From Lachnospiraceae bacterium (lineage in GTDB: Bacteria > Bacillota > Clostridia > Lachnospirales > Lachnospiraceae), in the NCBI GenBank assembly GCA_024694625.1, contig JAILJP010000083.1:20606-84605 (forward strand): a DNA stretch of 64,000 nucleotides, read 5' to 3'. Shown here piece after piece: positions 47,015-57,071 of this stretch (the first letter of the stretch is position 1; each line of letters opens with the position of its first letter). The notes under the pieces were generated by a model. That model was not told where the DNA came from and searched no databases. It worked only from the letters and a program-made list of their open reading frames with translations. The position numbers and the translations under genes are program-made.

Positions 47015-48508
47015 TTAAGCAAAAGGATTTTCCGTAGGATAAGGCAAACTTGCCGGCTGGTTGTAATTAATGTCTTCCATGGGAACTCCTAAGTATTTAA
47101 ACACTTCAAAGAGGGCCTTTCCATGATGTCCGAAAGCTACCGCTCCATGGTGAGGATAGTTCTTCTGGATCAATACATGACGATAGAAACGTCCCATTTC
47201 TTTGATGGCAAATACACCAATTCCACCGAAGGACTTGGTAGCCACAGGAAGGACTTCACCTTCTGCCACATAAGCACGAAGCTTAGCATCTGCAGTGGAC
47301 TGCAAACGATAGAAAGTGATATCTCCGGGCATAATGTCTCCTTCCAAAGTACCGTTGGTAACCTCGATAGGAAGAGAACGAGCCATAATCATCTGATATT
47401 TCATCTCATGGAAAGAAAGCTTTCTGGTGCAGGTATTTCCGCAATGGAATCCCATAAAGGTATCCTGATGGGTGTAGTCAAACTTGCCTTCGATGGATTC
47501 TTTGTACATATCCTTGGGAACGGAGTTGTTGATGTCCAAAAGGGTTACTACATCGTCGCTAACGCAGGTACCGATGTACTCAGACAAGCATCCGTAAATA
47601 TCCACTTCACAGGATACAGGAATTCCTCTGCCGGTAAGACGGGAATTTACATAGCAAGGCACAAATCCAAACTGGGTCTGGAATGCAGGCCAACATTTTC
47701 CGGCGATTGCTACATACTCTCTGTAACCCTTGTGCTCTTCCACCCAATCCAAAAGGGTAAGTTCATACTGCGCCAGCTTTGCAAGGATTTCCGGTTTTTT
47801 GTTTCCGGCGCCAAGTTCTGACTCCATATCTTTCACAACCTCAGGAATACGGGGGTCGTTTTCATGTTTGTTAAATGCCTCAAACAAATCCAATTCAGAG
47901 TTTTCTTCAATCTCTACTCCAAGATTATACAACTGCTGAATCGGAGCATTACAAGCCAAGAAATTTAAAGGTCTGGGGCCAAAGCTGATAATCTTTAACT
48001 TGGAAAGACCAATGACTGCTCTGGCAATAGGCAAAAATTCGTGGATCATTTCCGCACAATCCTCTGCATCCCCAACGGGATACTCCGGAATATAAGCTCC
48101 AACGTTTCGAAGTTTTAAGTTGTAGCTGGCGTTTAACATACCGCAGTATGCATCACCACGTCCTCCAACCAAATCATTTTGGGATTCTTCTGCAGCAGCA
48201 ATAAACATCTTCGGTCCGTCGAAATGCTTTGCCAAAAGAGTTTCGGAAATCTCAGGTCCGAAGTTTCCAAGGTAAACGCAAAGAGCATTACAGTCTGCCT
48301 TTTTAATGTCCTCCAATGCCTGTACCATGTGGATTTCGCTCTCCACGATACAGATGGGACATTCATAAATATCAGCCTTATCAAATTTCTCTTCGTAGGC
48401 TTTTACCAATGCCTTTCTTCTGTTTACAGACAAGCTTTCCGGAAAGCAGTCACGGGATACCGCAACAATTCCCAATTTCACCTGTGGGATGTTTTTCATT
48501 TGATTCAT
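47015..48508 (-). CDS. L-fucose/L-arabinose isomerase superfamily protein
   Basis: 497 aa; LCVYLGNFGPEISETLLAKHFDGP, GRGIPVSCEVDIYGCLSEYIGT, FHCGNTCTRKL. Confidence 0.82.
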   Translation of the reverse strand: MNQMKNIPQVKLGIVAVSRDCFPESLSVNRRKALVKAYEEKFDKADIYECPICIVESEIHMVQALEDIKKADCNALCVYLGNFGPEISETLLAKHFDGPKMFIAAAEESQNDLVGGRGDAYCGMLNASYNLKLRNVGAYIPEYPVGDAEDCAEMIHEFLPIARAVIGLSKLKIISFGPRPLNFLACNAPIQQLYNLGVEIEENSELDLFEAFNKHENDPRIPEVVKDMESELGAGNKKPEILAKLAQYELTLLDWVEEHKGYREYVAIAGKCWPAFQTQFGFVPCYVNSRLTGRGIPVSCEVDIYGCLSEYIGTCVSDDVVTLLDINNSVPKDMYKESIEGKFDYTHQDTFMGFHCGNTCTRKLSFHEMKYQMIMARSLPIEVTNGTLEGDIMPGDITFYRLQSTADAKLRAYVAEGEVLPVATKSFGGIGVFAIKEMGRFYRHVLIQKNYPHHGAVAFGHHGKALFEVFKYLGVPMEDINYNQPASLPYPTENPFA

Positions 48509-48519
48509 AGTTTCCTCCT

Positions 48520-49998
48520 TTATACCTCTTTTAAAGCCGGGTACAGCTTTTTATATACTTCATACTTTTCTTCATACTTTTTCACAAGGGAAGCCTTCGG
48601 CAAAATCTCGTGGTCCACACGAATAATCTTTTCACAGGCCTCTTCCACGGATGCAAAGGTTTCATCCGCTACTGCCGCAAGAATAGCGCCTCCCAAAGAA
48701 GGGCCCTCTTCCGATTCTAAAATTTCCAATTTAACATTTAATACATTTGCAATGATATTTTGCCAAAGTTTGCTTTTCACTCCTCCTCCGCAAATCTTGG
48801 AAGTGTCCACAGATATTCCCAGACTTCGAACGATTTCCAAGGAATCTTTCAAGCCAAAGGCTACCCCTTCCATCATGGCCAAAGTCATATCCTTTCGTTT
48901 TGTATCCATAGAAAGTCCTAAAAAAGCTCCCCGGATTTTTTCATCATTGTGAGGAGAACGCTCTCCCATTAAATAGGGCAAAAAGAATACGGAATTCTCT
49001 CCCAAATCCTCTTCTGTAATTTCTGATTGCTCTCCGGCAAAATCTTTTGTATTTAAAATATCATTCATCCACCAAAGATTGCAGGAAGCTGCGGAAAGCA
49101 TGCATCCCATAAAATGATATTTTCCTGTAGCATCACAGAAATTATGGATGGCATGATTCTTTGTTTCTTTGTATCCTGCACTGGGAATAAAGACGGTACC
49201 ACTGGTGCCGATGGAAAGGTTGCAGTCTCCATCCTTTACCGTTCCTGTTGCAATAGCCGCTGCCGCATTGTCACCGGCTCCCGCCGCGAAAATAACTTCG
49301 TCCCCTTTCTTTCCTCCGCAAGGGTGAATTCCCAATTCTTTCACGTAAGTTTCTTTTAATACCCCTACCTTTTCGTAGCTTTCGAAAATGGTGGGAAGCA
49401 TCTCCTTTGTGATACCACAAATTTCCAGCATCTCCGAAGACCAGGTTCTTCGTTTCACATCCAAAAGCAGCATCCCGGAGGCATCGGAAACATCCGTTGC
49501 AAAGGCTCCCGTCATCTTATAAACCAAATAATCCTTTGGCAGCATAATCTTTTTGATTTTAGCAAAATTTTCCGGTTCATTTTCCTTTACCCAAAGAATC
49601 TTTGGTGCCGTAAAACCGGTAAAAGAGATATTGGCTGTATACTTCGCCAGATTCTCTTCTCCTATTTCATTATTTAAATAATGATTCTCTTTTGTGGTAC
49701 GACCATCATTCCATAAAATAGCCGGTCGAATCACGTCATTATGTTCATCCAAAAGAACCAGGCCATGCATTTGTCCGCCCACTGCCATACCTGCAATGTC
49801 TTTGTCACCATCTTTGAGCAAATCCTTTAGCCCTTCCATAGTTTGATCAAACCAATCTTTTGGATTTTGCTCTGACCATCCCGGATTAGGGAAAGAAAGG
49901 GAATACTCTTTTGTTACTGTGTTTATAACTTCCCCCTTTTCACTCATCAGTAACAATTTGACGGAGCTGGTTCCAAGGTCGATTCCTACGTAGTTCAT
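48520..49998 (-). CDS. xylB: FGGY-family carbohydrate kinase, xylulokinase-like
   Basis: 492 aa; YVGIDLGTSSVKLLL, GGQMHGLVLLD, GAGDNAAAAIATG, GGGVKSKLWQNIIANVL. Confidence 0.85.
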   Translation of the reverse strand: MNYVGIDLGTSSVKLLLMSEKGEVINTVTKEYSLSFPNPGWSEQNPKDWFDQTMEGLKDLLKDGDKDIAGMAVGGQMHGLVLLDEHNDVIRPAILWNDGRTTKENHYLNNEIGEENLAKYTANISFTGFTAPKILWVKENEPENFAKIKKIMLPKDYLVYKMTGAFATDVSDASGMLLLDVKRRTWSSEMLEICGITKEMLPTIFESYEKVGVLKETYVKELGIHPCGGKKGDEVIFAAGAGDNAAAAIATGTVKDGDCNLSIGTSGTVFIPSAGYKETKNHAIHNFCDATGKYHFMGCMLSAASCNLWWMNDILNTKDFAGEQSEITEEDLGENSVFFLPYLMGERSPHNDEKIRGAFLGLSMDTKRKDMTLAMMEGVAFGLKDSLEIVRSLGISVDTSKICGGGVKSKLWQNIIANVLNVKLEILESEEGPSLGGAILAAVADETFASVEEACEKIIRVDHEILPKASLVKKYEEKYEVYKKLYPALKEV

Positions 49999-50032
49999 AC
50001 TTCCTCCTTAGCCTCCTTTTTTCTTGTTCGTT

Positions 50033-50127
50033 CACGTGCACGATTTTCTTTATCATAATGCGATTTTTTTCGCAATACAATATCTTAAATCGACTTTTTC
50101 ATCATTTACGAATCGTTCGTGCCCGTG
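50033..50127. promoter_or_regulatory. Pair of candidate LacI-type operators in the xylB/lacI-family divergent region
   Basis: CACGTGCACGA at 50033-50043 and its inverted relative TCGTGCCCGTG at 50117-50127. Confidence 0.4.
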
Positions 50128-50201
50128 TCACAGTTTTCGTTGATTTCGTATTTTTGATGTGTTAGGATTTGTACAAGAAGCAAACAAAAGGGGGGATTAC
50201 T

Positions 50202-51221
50202 ATGGCTACCATGCAAGAAATCGCCAAATTGGCGGGTGTTTCAAGAGGAACGGTAGACCGGGTATTAAACAATCGGGACGGGGTCAACGAAGAGACAAAG
50301 AAAAAGGTTTTGGAAATTGCGGAACTTATGGATTACCAGCCAAACAAAGCCGGAGTTGCCCTTGCCGCTCAAAAGAAAAACATCAAAATCGGGATTTTGT
50401 TATACGGAGAAGGAAACCTTTTCTTTGAAGATATGAAGCAAGGTTTTATCGACCGCTATAATGATTTATCCCTTTATGGATTTTCCTATGTTATTAAGCA
50501 GAGTAAATCCCACGTAAGGGAACAGCTTGTTGCCTTAGATGAAATTCTAAAAGAAGATATTAATGGGTTAATCATTTCTCCCTTTAACGATGAACGGATT
50601 ATTAAAAAAATAAATGAGATTTCCGATGCCGGAATTCCCGTGGTTACCGTAAATACTGACTTGCCGGATTCCAAACGAATCGCCTACGTGGGCAGCGATA
50701 CCTTTAAGGGTGGTCAAACCGCCGGAGGTTTGATGGGTCTTTTTACAAAAGGAAAAGCTGAGGTTGGTATTATCACAGGATCACGAAATGTCCACGGTCA
50801 TGAAGAACGTATCGAAGGATTTAAAAACATTATTTCCAAAAATTATCCTGACATTCAAATCGAAGCCATCGAAGAATGTCACGATGACGATTACAAATCC
50901 TATGAAGCTATTCAGCGTATGCTCATTGAACATCCGGGAATCACGGCCTTTTACTTTACTGCTGGGGGCATTTACGGAGGATGCAAATCTTTATACCAGT
51001 TGACCCAAAAGACACCTATGACAGTGATTACCTTTGACTCTTTAGAGCCCAACATCGAATATCTAAACAAAGGCATTATTACCGCTACGATTTGTCAGGA
51101 TCCCTATCATCAGGGTGTAGGAGCCCTTTCCATTATGGTGGACAAACTGATTTTAGACAAAGATCCGGAACAAGAAAAAACATTGACGGAAATCAACATT
51201 AAAATAAAAGAATCCCTGTAA
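50202..51221 (+). CDS. LacI-family transcriptional regulator with sugar-binding domain
   Basis: 339 aa from ATG 50202 (AAAGGGGGG RBS); MQEIAKLAGVSRGTVDRVLNNRDGVNEETKKKVLEIAELMDYQPNKAG. Confidence 0.92.
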   Translation: MATMQEIAKLAGVSRGTVDRVLNNRDGVNEETKKKVLEIAELMDYQPNKAGVALAAQKKNIKIGILLYGEGNLFFEDMKQGFIDRYNDLSLYGFSYVIKQSKSHVREQLVALDEILKEDINGLIISPFNDERIIKKINEISDAGIPVVTVNTDLPDSKRIAYVGSDTFKGGQTAGGLMGLFTKGKAEVGIITGSRNVHGHEERIEGFKNIISKNYPDIQIEAIEECHDDDYKSYEAIQRMLIEHPGITAFYFTAGGIYGGCKSLYQLTQKTPMTVITFDSLEPNIEYLNKGIITATICQDPYHQGVGALSIMVDKLILDKDPEQEKTLTEINIKIKESL

Positions 51222-51332
51222 GGGAATTTTCACCGAAATGTTTTGCTATTTCAATTTTATTTTTGTACAATGAGATTATAAAATTATAGAAGTGCACACT
51301 TATTTTAAGTACGAACAAGGGGGAGAAATCTT

Positions 51333-51935
51333 ATGGAACTTACCAAAGAGCAAATTGACGTATTGGGGGAAATCGGGAATATCAGCATGGGAAATGCAGC
51401 GACTACCCTTAGCGTTATGTTAAATCAACGCGTGGACATTACCACACCCCAGGCTGAAATCATCGGGCGAAGTGCAGCCTTGGATGACTACGAAAAGACC
51501 TGTATCTTTGTGCAGATCCATTACATCAAAGGTCTTACCGGAAACAACGTTTTAATTCTTCAGGAAAAGGATATCTTAAAAATGACTTCTCTTATGATGG
51601 GAGGAGACGGCATTAACATTGATTCCGAAGTAACCGATTTGCATTTGTCTGCAGCATCTGAAGCCATGAATCAAATGATGGGAACTTCCGCTACTTCTAT
51701 GGCCACCATGCTTGGCACAGAAACAGACATTAGCACACCGGAAGTAAACCGTATCGATGTGGAAAGCGTAAAGCTTTTCGAGAAAATGTTTGCAGATACA
51801 GAAGAGAAATTCTTAAAGATTTCCTTCCGTTTGGAAGTAGGCGAACTTATTGATTCCACTATGGTTCAATTATACCCTCTGCCCTTCGCGACCCAGATGG
51901 TAAAGCTTTTCCAAAAAAATAAAGCTGAAGAATAA
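51333..51935 (+). CDS. CheC/FliY-N-like chemotaxis phosphatase-family protein
   Basis: 200 aa; two CheC-like motifs (DVLGEIGNISMGNAATTLS; AASEAMNQMMGTSATSMATML). Confidence 0.88.
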   Translation: MELTKEQIDVLGEIGNISMGNAATTLSVMLNQRVDITTPQAEIIGRSAALDDYEKTCIFVQIHYIKGLTGNNVLILQEKDILKMTSLMMGGDGINIDSEVTDLHLSAASEAMNQMMGTSATSMATMLGTETDISTPEVNRIDVESVKLFEKMFADTEEKFLKISFRLEVGELIDSTMVQLYPLPFATQMVKLFQKNKAEE

Positions 51936-51956
51936 CCACCGGTTATTCTTCAGCTT
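51922..51956. terminator. Bidirectional terminator made from the last codons of two convergent genes
   Basis: AAGCTGAAGAATAACC-acc-GGTTATTCTTCAGCTT; contains both stop codons. Confidence 0.8.
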
Positions 51957-52542
51957 CATTTTCAATTACCTGATCCATAAAATCCCAGATATCTTCCAGT
52001 CCCTGTTTGGTTACGGAAGAGAATGGGATAATAATGGTATCCTTATCTGCCCCAAGACCATTTCGGATTGCCTTGATATGGGCATCCACCTGAGATCGTT
52101 TTAATTTATCCGCTTTCGTACAAATCACAATGGGCTGATATCCCATGTAATCAATCCACTCATACATCTGCTTATCGTGTTCTCCGGGCTCATGGCGAAT
52201 ATCCACAAGCAAAAAGATACAACGGAGCATTTCGGAGTTCAAAAGATATCTCTCAATCATCTGCCCCCACTTTTCTGTCTCCGTACGGGACGCTCTGGCA
52301 TATCCGTATCCCGGCAAATCCACAAGATAGATTTCTTTATTAATATTATAAAAATTCAAGGTCTGGGTTTTTCCCGGTTGAGCAGAAGTTCTGGCCAATC
52401 CCTTTCGTTGCATCACTGCATTGATTAAAGATGACTTTCCCACATTACTCTTTCCCGCAAAAGCCACTTCAGGCAAAGTATTTTCTGGTAGTTGACTTGT
52501 GATTCCACACACTGTTTCCAGCTCTACGCTTTTTATTTTCAT
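51943..52542 (-). CDS. engB: Ribosome biogenesis GTP-binding protein YsxC/EngB
   Basis: 199 aa; FAGKSNVGKSSLINAVMQRKGLARTSAQPGKTQTLNFY, DLPGYGYA, TKADKLKRS. Confidence 0.96.
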   Translation of the reverse strand: MKIKSVELETVCGITSQLPENTLPEVAFAGKSNVGKSSLINAVMQRKGLARTSAQPGKTQTLNFYNINKEIYLVDLPGYGYARASRTETEKWGQMIERYLLNSEMLRCIFLLVDIRHEPGEHDKQMYEWIDYMGYQPIVICTKADKLKRSQVDAHIKAIRNGLGADKDTIIIPFSSVTKQGLEDIWDFMDQVIENEAEE

Positions 52543-52580
52543 GGTTTATCTCCTTATGCACTACCCTATTAGTACAAAAC

Positions 52581-52604
52581 AAGGCGGAACAAACGTCCCG
52601 CCTT
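52581..52604 (-). terminator. Terminator between clpX and engB
   Basis: AAGGCGG...CCGCCTT hairpin with T-rich tail on the minus strand. Confidence 0.6.
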
Positions 52605-52614
52605 ATCAAAACGC

Positions 52615-53913
52615 TTATGCGCTTTCTTTTTTATCCTTCTTTTCTTCTATGGAAAGGACTTCCGGTTTCTTTTCAATTAACAAAAGATTGGCTTCTACCT
52701 TTTCTCTGGTAATCTCAAGTGTCTTCACGGAATCATCGGAAGGAACGTTGTACATGTCATCCATCATAACGTTTTCCATAATCGCACGAAGACCACGGGC
52801 TCCGGTCTTTCTTTCCAAAGACTTCTCTGCAATGGCTTCCAATGCATCTTTTGTAAAGGTAATGTCCACATCATCCATATCAAAGAGTGCTGTGTACTGT
52901 TTTACCAAAGAGTTCTTGGGCTCCGTCAAAATACGAATCAAATCCTCTTTGTCCAACTCTTCCAAAGCAACATTGATGGGCACACGTCCGATAAACTCGG
53001 GAATCAAGCCAAACTTAACGAAATCCTGAGGAAGGGCCTGTTTCAAAAGCTCACTTTCTCTTTCCTTATCGGTCTTGATTTCTGTAACGTCCGTATTAAA
53101 TCCAATGCGCTTGGTATCCATACGGGATTCAATAATCTTATCCAATCCCTCAAAAGCACCACCGCAAATAAACAAAATATTTGTGGTATCAATGGGAATT
53201 AATTCCTGCTGAGGATGTTTTCTTCCACCCTGGGGAGGAACAGATGCCTGTGTACCTTCTAAGATTTTCAAAAGAGCCTGCTGCACACCTTCACCGGAAA
53301 CATCTCTGGTGATGGATACGTTTTCAGACTTTTTGGTAATCTTATCAATCTCATCGATGTAGATAATACCGTATTCTGCTTTTGCCACATCATAATCTGC
53401 AGCCTGAATCAGTTTCAAAAGGATGTTTTCCACATCCTCACCTACATATCCTGCCTCTGTAAGTGTTGTCGCATCTGCAATAGCAAATGGAACACCCAAG
53501 ATTCTGGCTAAGGTCTGGGCAAGTAATGTCTTACCGCTACCGGTGGGTCCAAGTAACAATACGTTGGACTTTTGAAGTTCAACACTTGTCTTGGAAGGAT
53601 CTGCCATAATTCTCTTATAGTGATTGTAAACCGCTACAGATAATACCTTTTTGGCTTCTTCCTGACCAATTACATACTCATCTAAGAAAGACTTTAATTC
53701 CTTTGGTTTCAGAAGATTGATATCAGGGGTATCGTCAACGAAGGCCTGCTTATCTTCCATTTCCATTAATTCTTCTTCGATGATTTCGCCACAAATATCC
53801 ACACATTCATCACAGATATAAGCGCCGTTTGGTCCGGCTATGAGTTTTTGAACCTGAGACTGACTTTTTCCACAAAAGGAACATCTGATTTTATCGTCGT
53901 TTCTTCCTGCCAT
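52615..53913 (-). CDS. clpX: ATP-dependent Clp protease ATP-binding subunit ClpX
   Basis: 432 aa; [28 protein letters not shown] zinc finger, [30 protein letters not shown]. Confidence 0.98.
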   Translation of the reverse strand: MAGRNDDKIRCSFCGKSQSQVQKLIAGPNGAYICDECVDICGEIIEEELMEMEDKQAFVDDTPDINLLKPKELKSFLDEYVIGQEEAKKVLSVAVYNHYKRIMADPSKTSVELQKSNVLLLGPTGSGKTLLAQTLARILGVPFAIADATTLTEAGYVGEDVENILLKLIQAADYDVAKAEYGIIYIDEIDKITKKSENVSITRDVSGEGVQQALLKILEGTQASVPPQGGRKHPQQELIPIDTTNILFICGGAFEGLDKIIESRMDTKRIGFNTDVTEIKTDKERESELLKQALPQDFVKFGLIPEFIGRVPINVALEELDKEDLIRILTEPKNSLVKQYTALFDMDDVDITFTKDALEAIAEKSLERKTGARGLRAIMENVMMDDMYNVPSDDSVKTLEITREKVEANLLLIEKKPEVLSIEEKKDKKESA

Positions 53914-53936
53914 AGTCTCTCCTTAACTAAATGACC

Positions 53937-54527
53937 TTACTGATCATTTCTGCTTTCAATAATCTTATCAATGAGGCCGTATTCCAAAGCTTCCTGAGCA
54001 GACATGTAATAATCTCTTTCTGTATCAGCAGCAACCTTTTCAAAAGGCTGACCTGTGTTAGCAGCTAAGATCTCATTTAAGTGCTTTTTGGTCTTCAAAA
54101 TATTTTCAGCAACGATTTCGATTTCTGTTGCCTGGCCCTTTGCACCGCCGGAAGGCTGGTGAATCATAATCTCCGCATTGGGAAGTGCAAGACGTTTCCC
54201 CTTTGTACCACCGGCCAAAAGGAAAGCTCCCATAGAAGCTGCAAGTCCTACACAAATGGTGGAAACATCACATTTGATGTACTGCATGGTATCGTAAATC
54301 GCATATCCTGCAGTCACCATACCACCGGGACTGTTGATATAAAGATGAATATCTTTATTCGGGTCTTCCGACTCTAAGAATAAAAGCTGAGCTACTGTTA
54401 AAGATGCAGTAGTCTCATTAACTTCTTCCCCAAGAAAAATAATACGATCCTTTAACAATCTGGAATAGATATCGTAGGAACGTTCCCCTCTGGAATTTTG
54501 TTCAATGACGTAAGGTATTGTAGCCAT
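53937..54527 (-). CDS. clpP: ATP-dependent Clp protease proteolytic subunit
   Basis: 196 aa; [14 protein letters not shown] (Ser), [19 protein letters not shown] (His). Confidence 0.98.
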   Translation of the reverse strand: MATIPYVIEQNSRGERSYDIYSRLLKDRIIFLGEEVNETTASLTVAQLLFLESEDPNKDIHLYINSPGGMVTAGYAIYDTMQYIKCDVSTICVGLAASMGAFLLAGGTKGKRLALPNAEIMIHQPSGGAKGQATEIEIVAENILKTKKHLNEILAANTGQPFEKVAADTERDYYMSAQEALEYGLIDKIIESRNDQ

Positions 54528-54530
54528 ATA

Positions 54531-55853
54531 TTATTCCTCGTCTTTCTTTTCTTCCTTCTTCTTTGCCTTTGCACGCTGTTTCATATTTTCAGTAACGAAG
54601 TTGATTGCCTTTTCCAAAGCGATTTCGTTCTTCATGTTTTCTTTTTCGCTGTCAGGAATGTTCTTCTTTAAGTCATCTGCAGGCATTCCGTACTGAGCTG
54701 CCATTTCATCCAACTTAGCATCAACATCTTCGTCAGTACCTTCAAAGCCTTCTGCCTTAGCGATTGCTTCAAGAACCAAAGAAGCTTTGATTCTGTCAGT
54801 AGCATCGGGACGCATCTGAGCCTTTAACTGATCCAATGTCATTCCTGTAAACTGCATATACTGTTCAAATGAAAGTCCGCTCTGAGCAAGGTTCTGAGCA
54901 TATTCATTTAACATCTGATTTACCTGAGTATCGATCATCTTTTCAGGTACATCCATCTTAGAATCAGCTACGATTTTTCCTAAAGCTTCATCTTCCTGAG
55001 AACGCTTAATGGAAGCAGCCTTTCTTTCTTCTAAGTTCTTCTTAACATCTGCCTTGTATTCATCAACAGAATCGAATCCCTGATCTTCAGCGAAGTCAGC
55101 ATCCAATTCAGGAAGCTCTTTTGCAGAAATCTTGTGAAGTTTGCATTTGAAAAGTGCAGGCTTTCCAGCTAATTCTTCTGCATGATAATCTTCGGGGAAA
55201 GTAACGTTTACATCGATATCTTCTTCTAAGTTCTTTCCGCAAAGCTGATCTTCAAATCCGGGGATGAAGGAGTTAGAACCTAACTCTAATGTATATCCTT
55301 CAGCTTTTCCGCCTTCAAAAGGAACACCGTCAACAGATCCGTCAAAATCAAGAACTACGGTATCACCCTTCTGAGCTGCACGATCGGTCACTTCGATGGT
55401 ACGTGCATTTCTTGAAAGCTGAGATTCGATTTCTTTTTCTACTTCTTCATCAGATACGGAAGCGTCCATTCTTGTAACGGTAACGCCCTTATATTTTCCT
55501 AAAGTAACTTCAGGCTTAACTGCAACTTCAGCAGTAAAGATGAAAGGCTTTCCTTTTTCAATCTGAACTACTTCTACTTCAGGCTGAGAAACGATATCCA
55601 AATCACTTTCATCATATGCCTTTGGATATTCTTCCTGAATCAAAATGTTTGCAGCTTCATCAAAGAAGATTTCAGCTCCGTACATTTTTTCAATCATCTG
55701 CTGAGGCACTTTACCCTTACGGAAACCGGGAATACTAATGCTTTTCTTCTGACGGTTATATGCCTTCTTAATAGCCTCGTTTAAACGGTCTGCCTCTACC
55801 TCTACGGTAAGTTTCGCCATGTTATTGTCTAAATTTTCAACTTTTACACTCAT
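54531..55853 (-). CDS. tig: Trigger factor
   Basis: 440 aa; ISIPGFRKGKVPQQMIEKMYG ribosome-binding motif, FKBP-like domain. Confidence 0.97.
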   Translation of the reverse strand: MSVKVENLDNNMAKLTVEVEADRLNEAIKKAYNRQKKSISIPGFRKGKVPQQMIEKMYGAEIFFDEAANILIQEEYPKAYDESDLDIVSQPEVEVVQIEKGKPFIFTAEVAVKPEVTLGKYKGVTVTRMDASVSDEEVEKEIESQLSRNARTIEVTDRAAQKGDTVVLDFDGSVDGVPFEGGKAEGYTLELGSNSFIPGFEDQLCGKNLEEDIDVNVTFPEDYHAEELAGKPALFKCKLHKISAKELPELDADFAEDQGFDSVDEYKADVKKNLEERKAASIKRSQEDEALGKIVADSKMDVPEKMIDTQVNQMLNEYAQNLAQSGLSFEQYMQFTGMTLDQLKAQMRPDATDRIKASLVLEAIAKAEGFEGTDEDVDAKLDEMAAQYGMPADDLKKNIPDSEKENMKNEIALEKAINFVTENMKQRAKAKKKEEKKDEE

Positions 55854-55939
55854 TTTATATATCTTCCTTCCTAATATTTATGTGAGCACTCCGCCGATTA
55901 TAACATAAATATCAATGGTTTTCAACAATTCCAGCCCAC

Positions 55940-56494
55940 TTAATTTGCCTTATAAACAATAGCATTTCCAAGGTTTTGAGCTGTTTTTTCATCGGCGAAG
56001 TAAGAAACGATGGAAAGACCAAATGCCACAGCTGTTCCCAAACCTCGGCTGGTAATAATATTTCCGTCCTCAACCACTTCTTTCGTTTCCTTGGTTGCCC
56101 CTAAAAGGCCATCTTCCATACCGGGATAACAGGTAGCCTTTTTCCCTTCCAAAAGTCCGGCATAACCTAACACGGTAGGAGCTGCACAAATCGCTGCCAC
56201 CAATTTGTTATCCTTTGCAAATTCTTTGATGGCAGAAAGCACTCTCTCATCCGCTTTCAAGTGATTGGTTCCAGGCATTCCACCGGGAAGCACAACGCCG
56301 TCATACTTAGAAAGATCCACATCTTCCATGAATGCATCCGCTTCCATAACAATATTGTGAGAACCGGTAATGGTTTTATTTCCGGTAATAGACACCATAT
56401 CCATTTGAATTCCTGCTCTGCGCACCAAATCCACTACAGTCAACGCTTCCACTTCTTCGCAACCGTCTGCCATACATATGAAAAGTTTTGCCAT
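55940..56494 (-). CDS. DJ-1/PfpI family protein
   Basis: 184 aa from ATG 56494; DGVVLPGGMPGTNHLKAD, LVAAICAAPTVLGYAGLLEGKKATCYPG. Confidence 0.93.
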   Translation of the reverse strand: MAKLFICMADGCEEVEALTVVDLVRRAGIQMDMVSITGNKTITGSHNIVMEADAFMEDVDLSKYDGVVLPGGMPGTNHLKADERVLSAIKEFAKDNKLVAAICAAPTVLGYAGLLEGKKATCYPGMEDGLLGATKETKEVVEDGNIITSRGLGTAVAFGLSIVSYFADEKTAQNLGNAIVYKAN

Positions 56495-56594
56495 TTTATT
56501 TCCCTCCAATGTTTGATAAGATAACTGTATCCTTTTTAGAATTTCACTAAGGATAATTGTAATATGAAATCACTATTTTATCACGAGGATTTTT

Positions 56595-57071
56595 ATGGAA
56601 ATCGAGAAAAAATTTTTAATTCGTTCCCTCAATGATATTCCGGGAGGAATCGACACCTACAACTACCACGAAATGGAGCAGGGCTATTTAAATACCGCTC
56701 CTGTTCTTCGCGTACGAAAAGAGGATGACAACTACTATTTCACCTACAAAGGCTCCGGAATGTTAAAAAGGGAAGAATACAATCTTCCCTTAAATAAAGA
56801 ATCTTATGAACATGTAATCCAAAAGGCGGACGGAATCATTATTTCCAAGCGCCGGTATCTCATTCCCTTAGAAGGTGGGCTCATCTGCGAATTGGATGTG
56901 TTCCAAAAAAGTTACGAAGGTCTTCTCTTGGCTGAGGTAGAATTTTCTTCCGAAGAAGAAGCAAACTCCTTTGTCCCTCCTGCCTGGTTTGGTAAAGATG
57001 TAACCTTTGATTCCCGCTATCATAATTCCAATATGAGCAAAGAACTCATTTCCTTCACAGACCCATCCTAA
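56595..57071 (+). CDS. CYTH domain protein
   Basis: 158 aa; MEIEKKFLIRSL ExExK signature, LRVRKEDDNYYFTYKG, ELDVFQ...LAEVEFSSEEEA. Confidence 0.9.
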   Translation: MEIEKKFLIRSLNDIPGGIDTYNYHEMEQGYLNTAPVLRVRKEDDNYYFTYKGSGMLKREEYNLPLNKESYEHVIQKADGIIISKRRYLIPLEGGLICELDVFQKSYEGLLLAEVEFSSEEEANSFVPPAWFGKDVTFDSRYHNSNMSKELISFTDPS

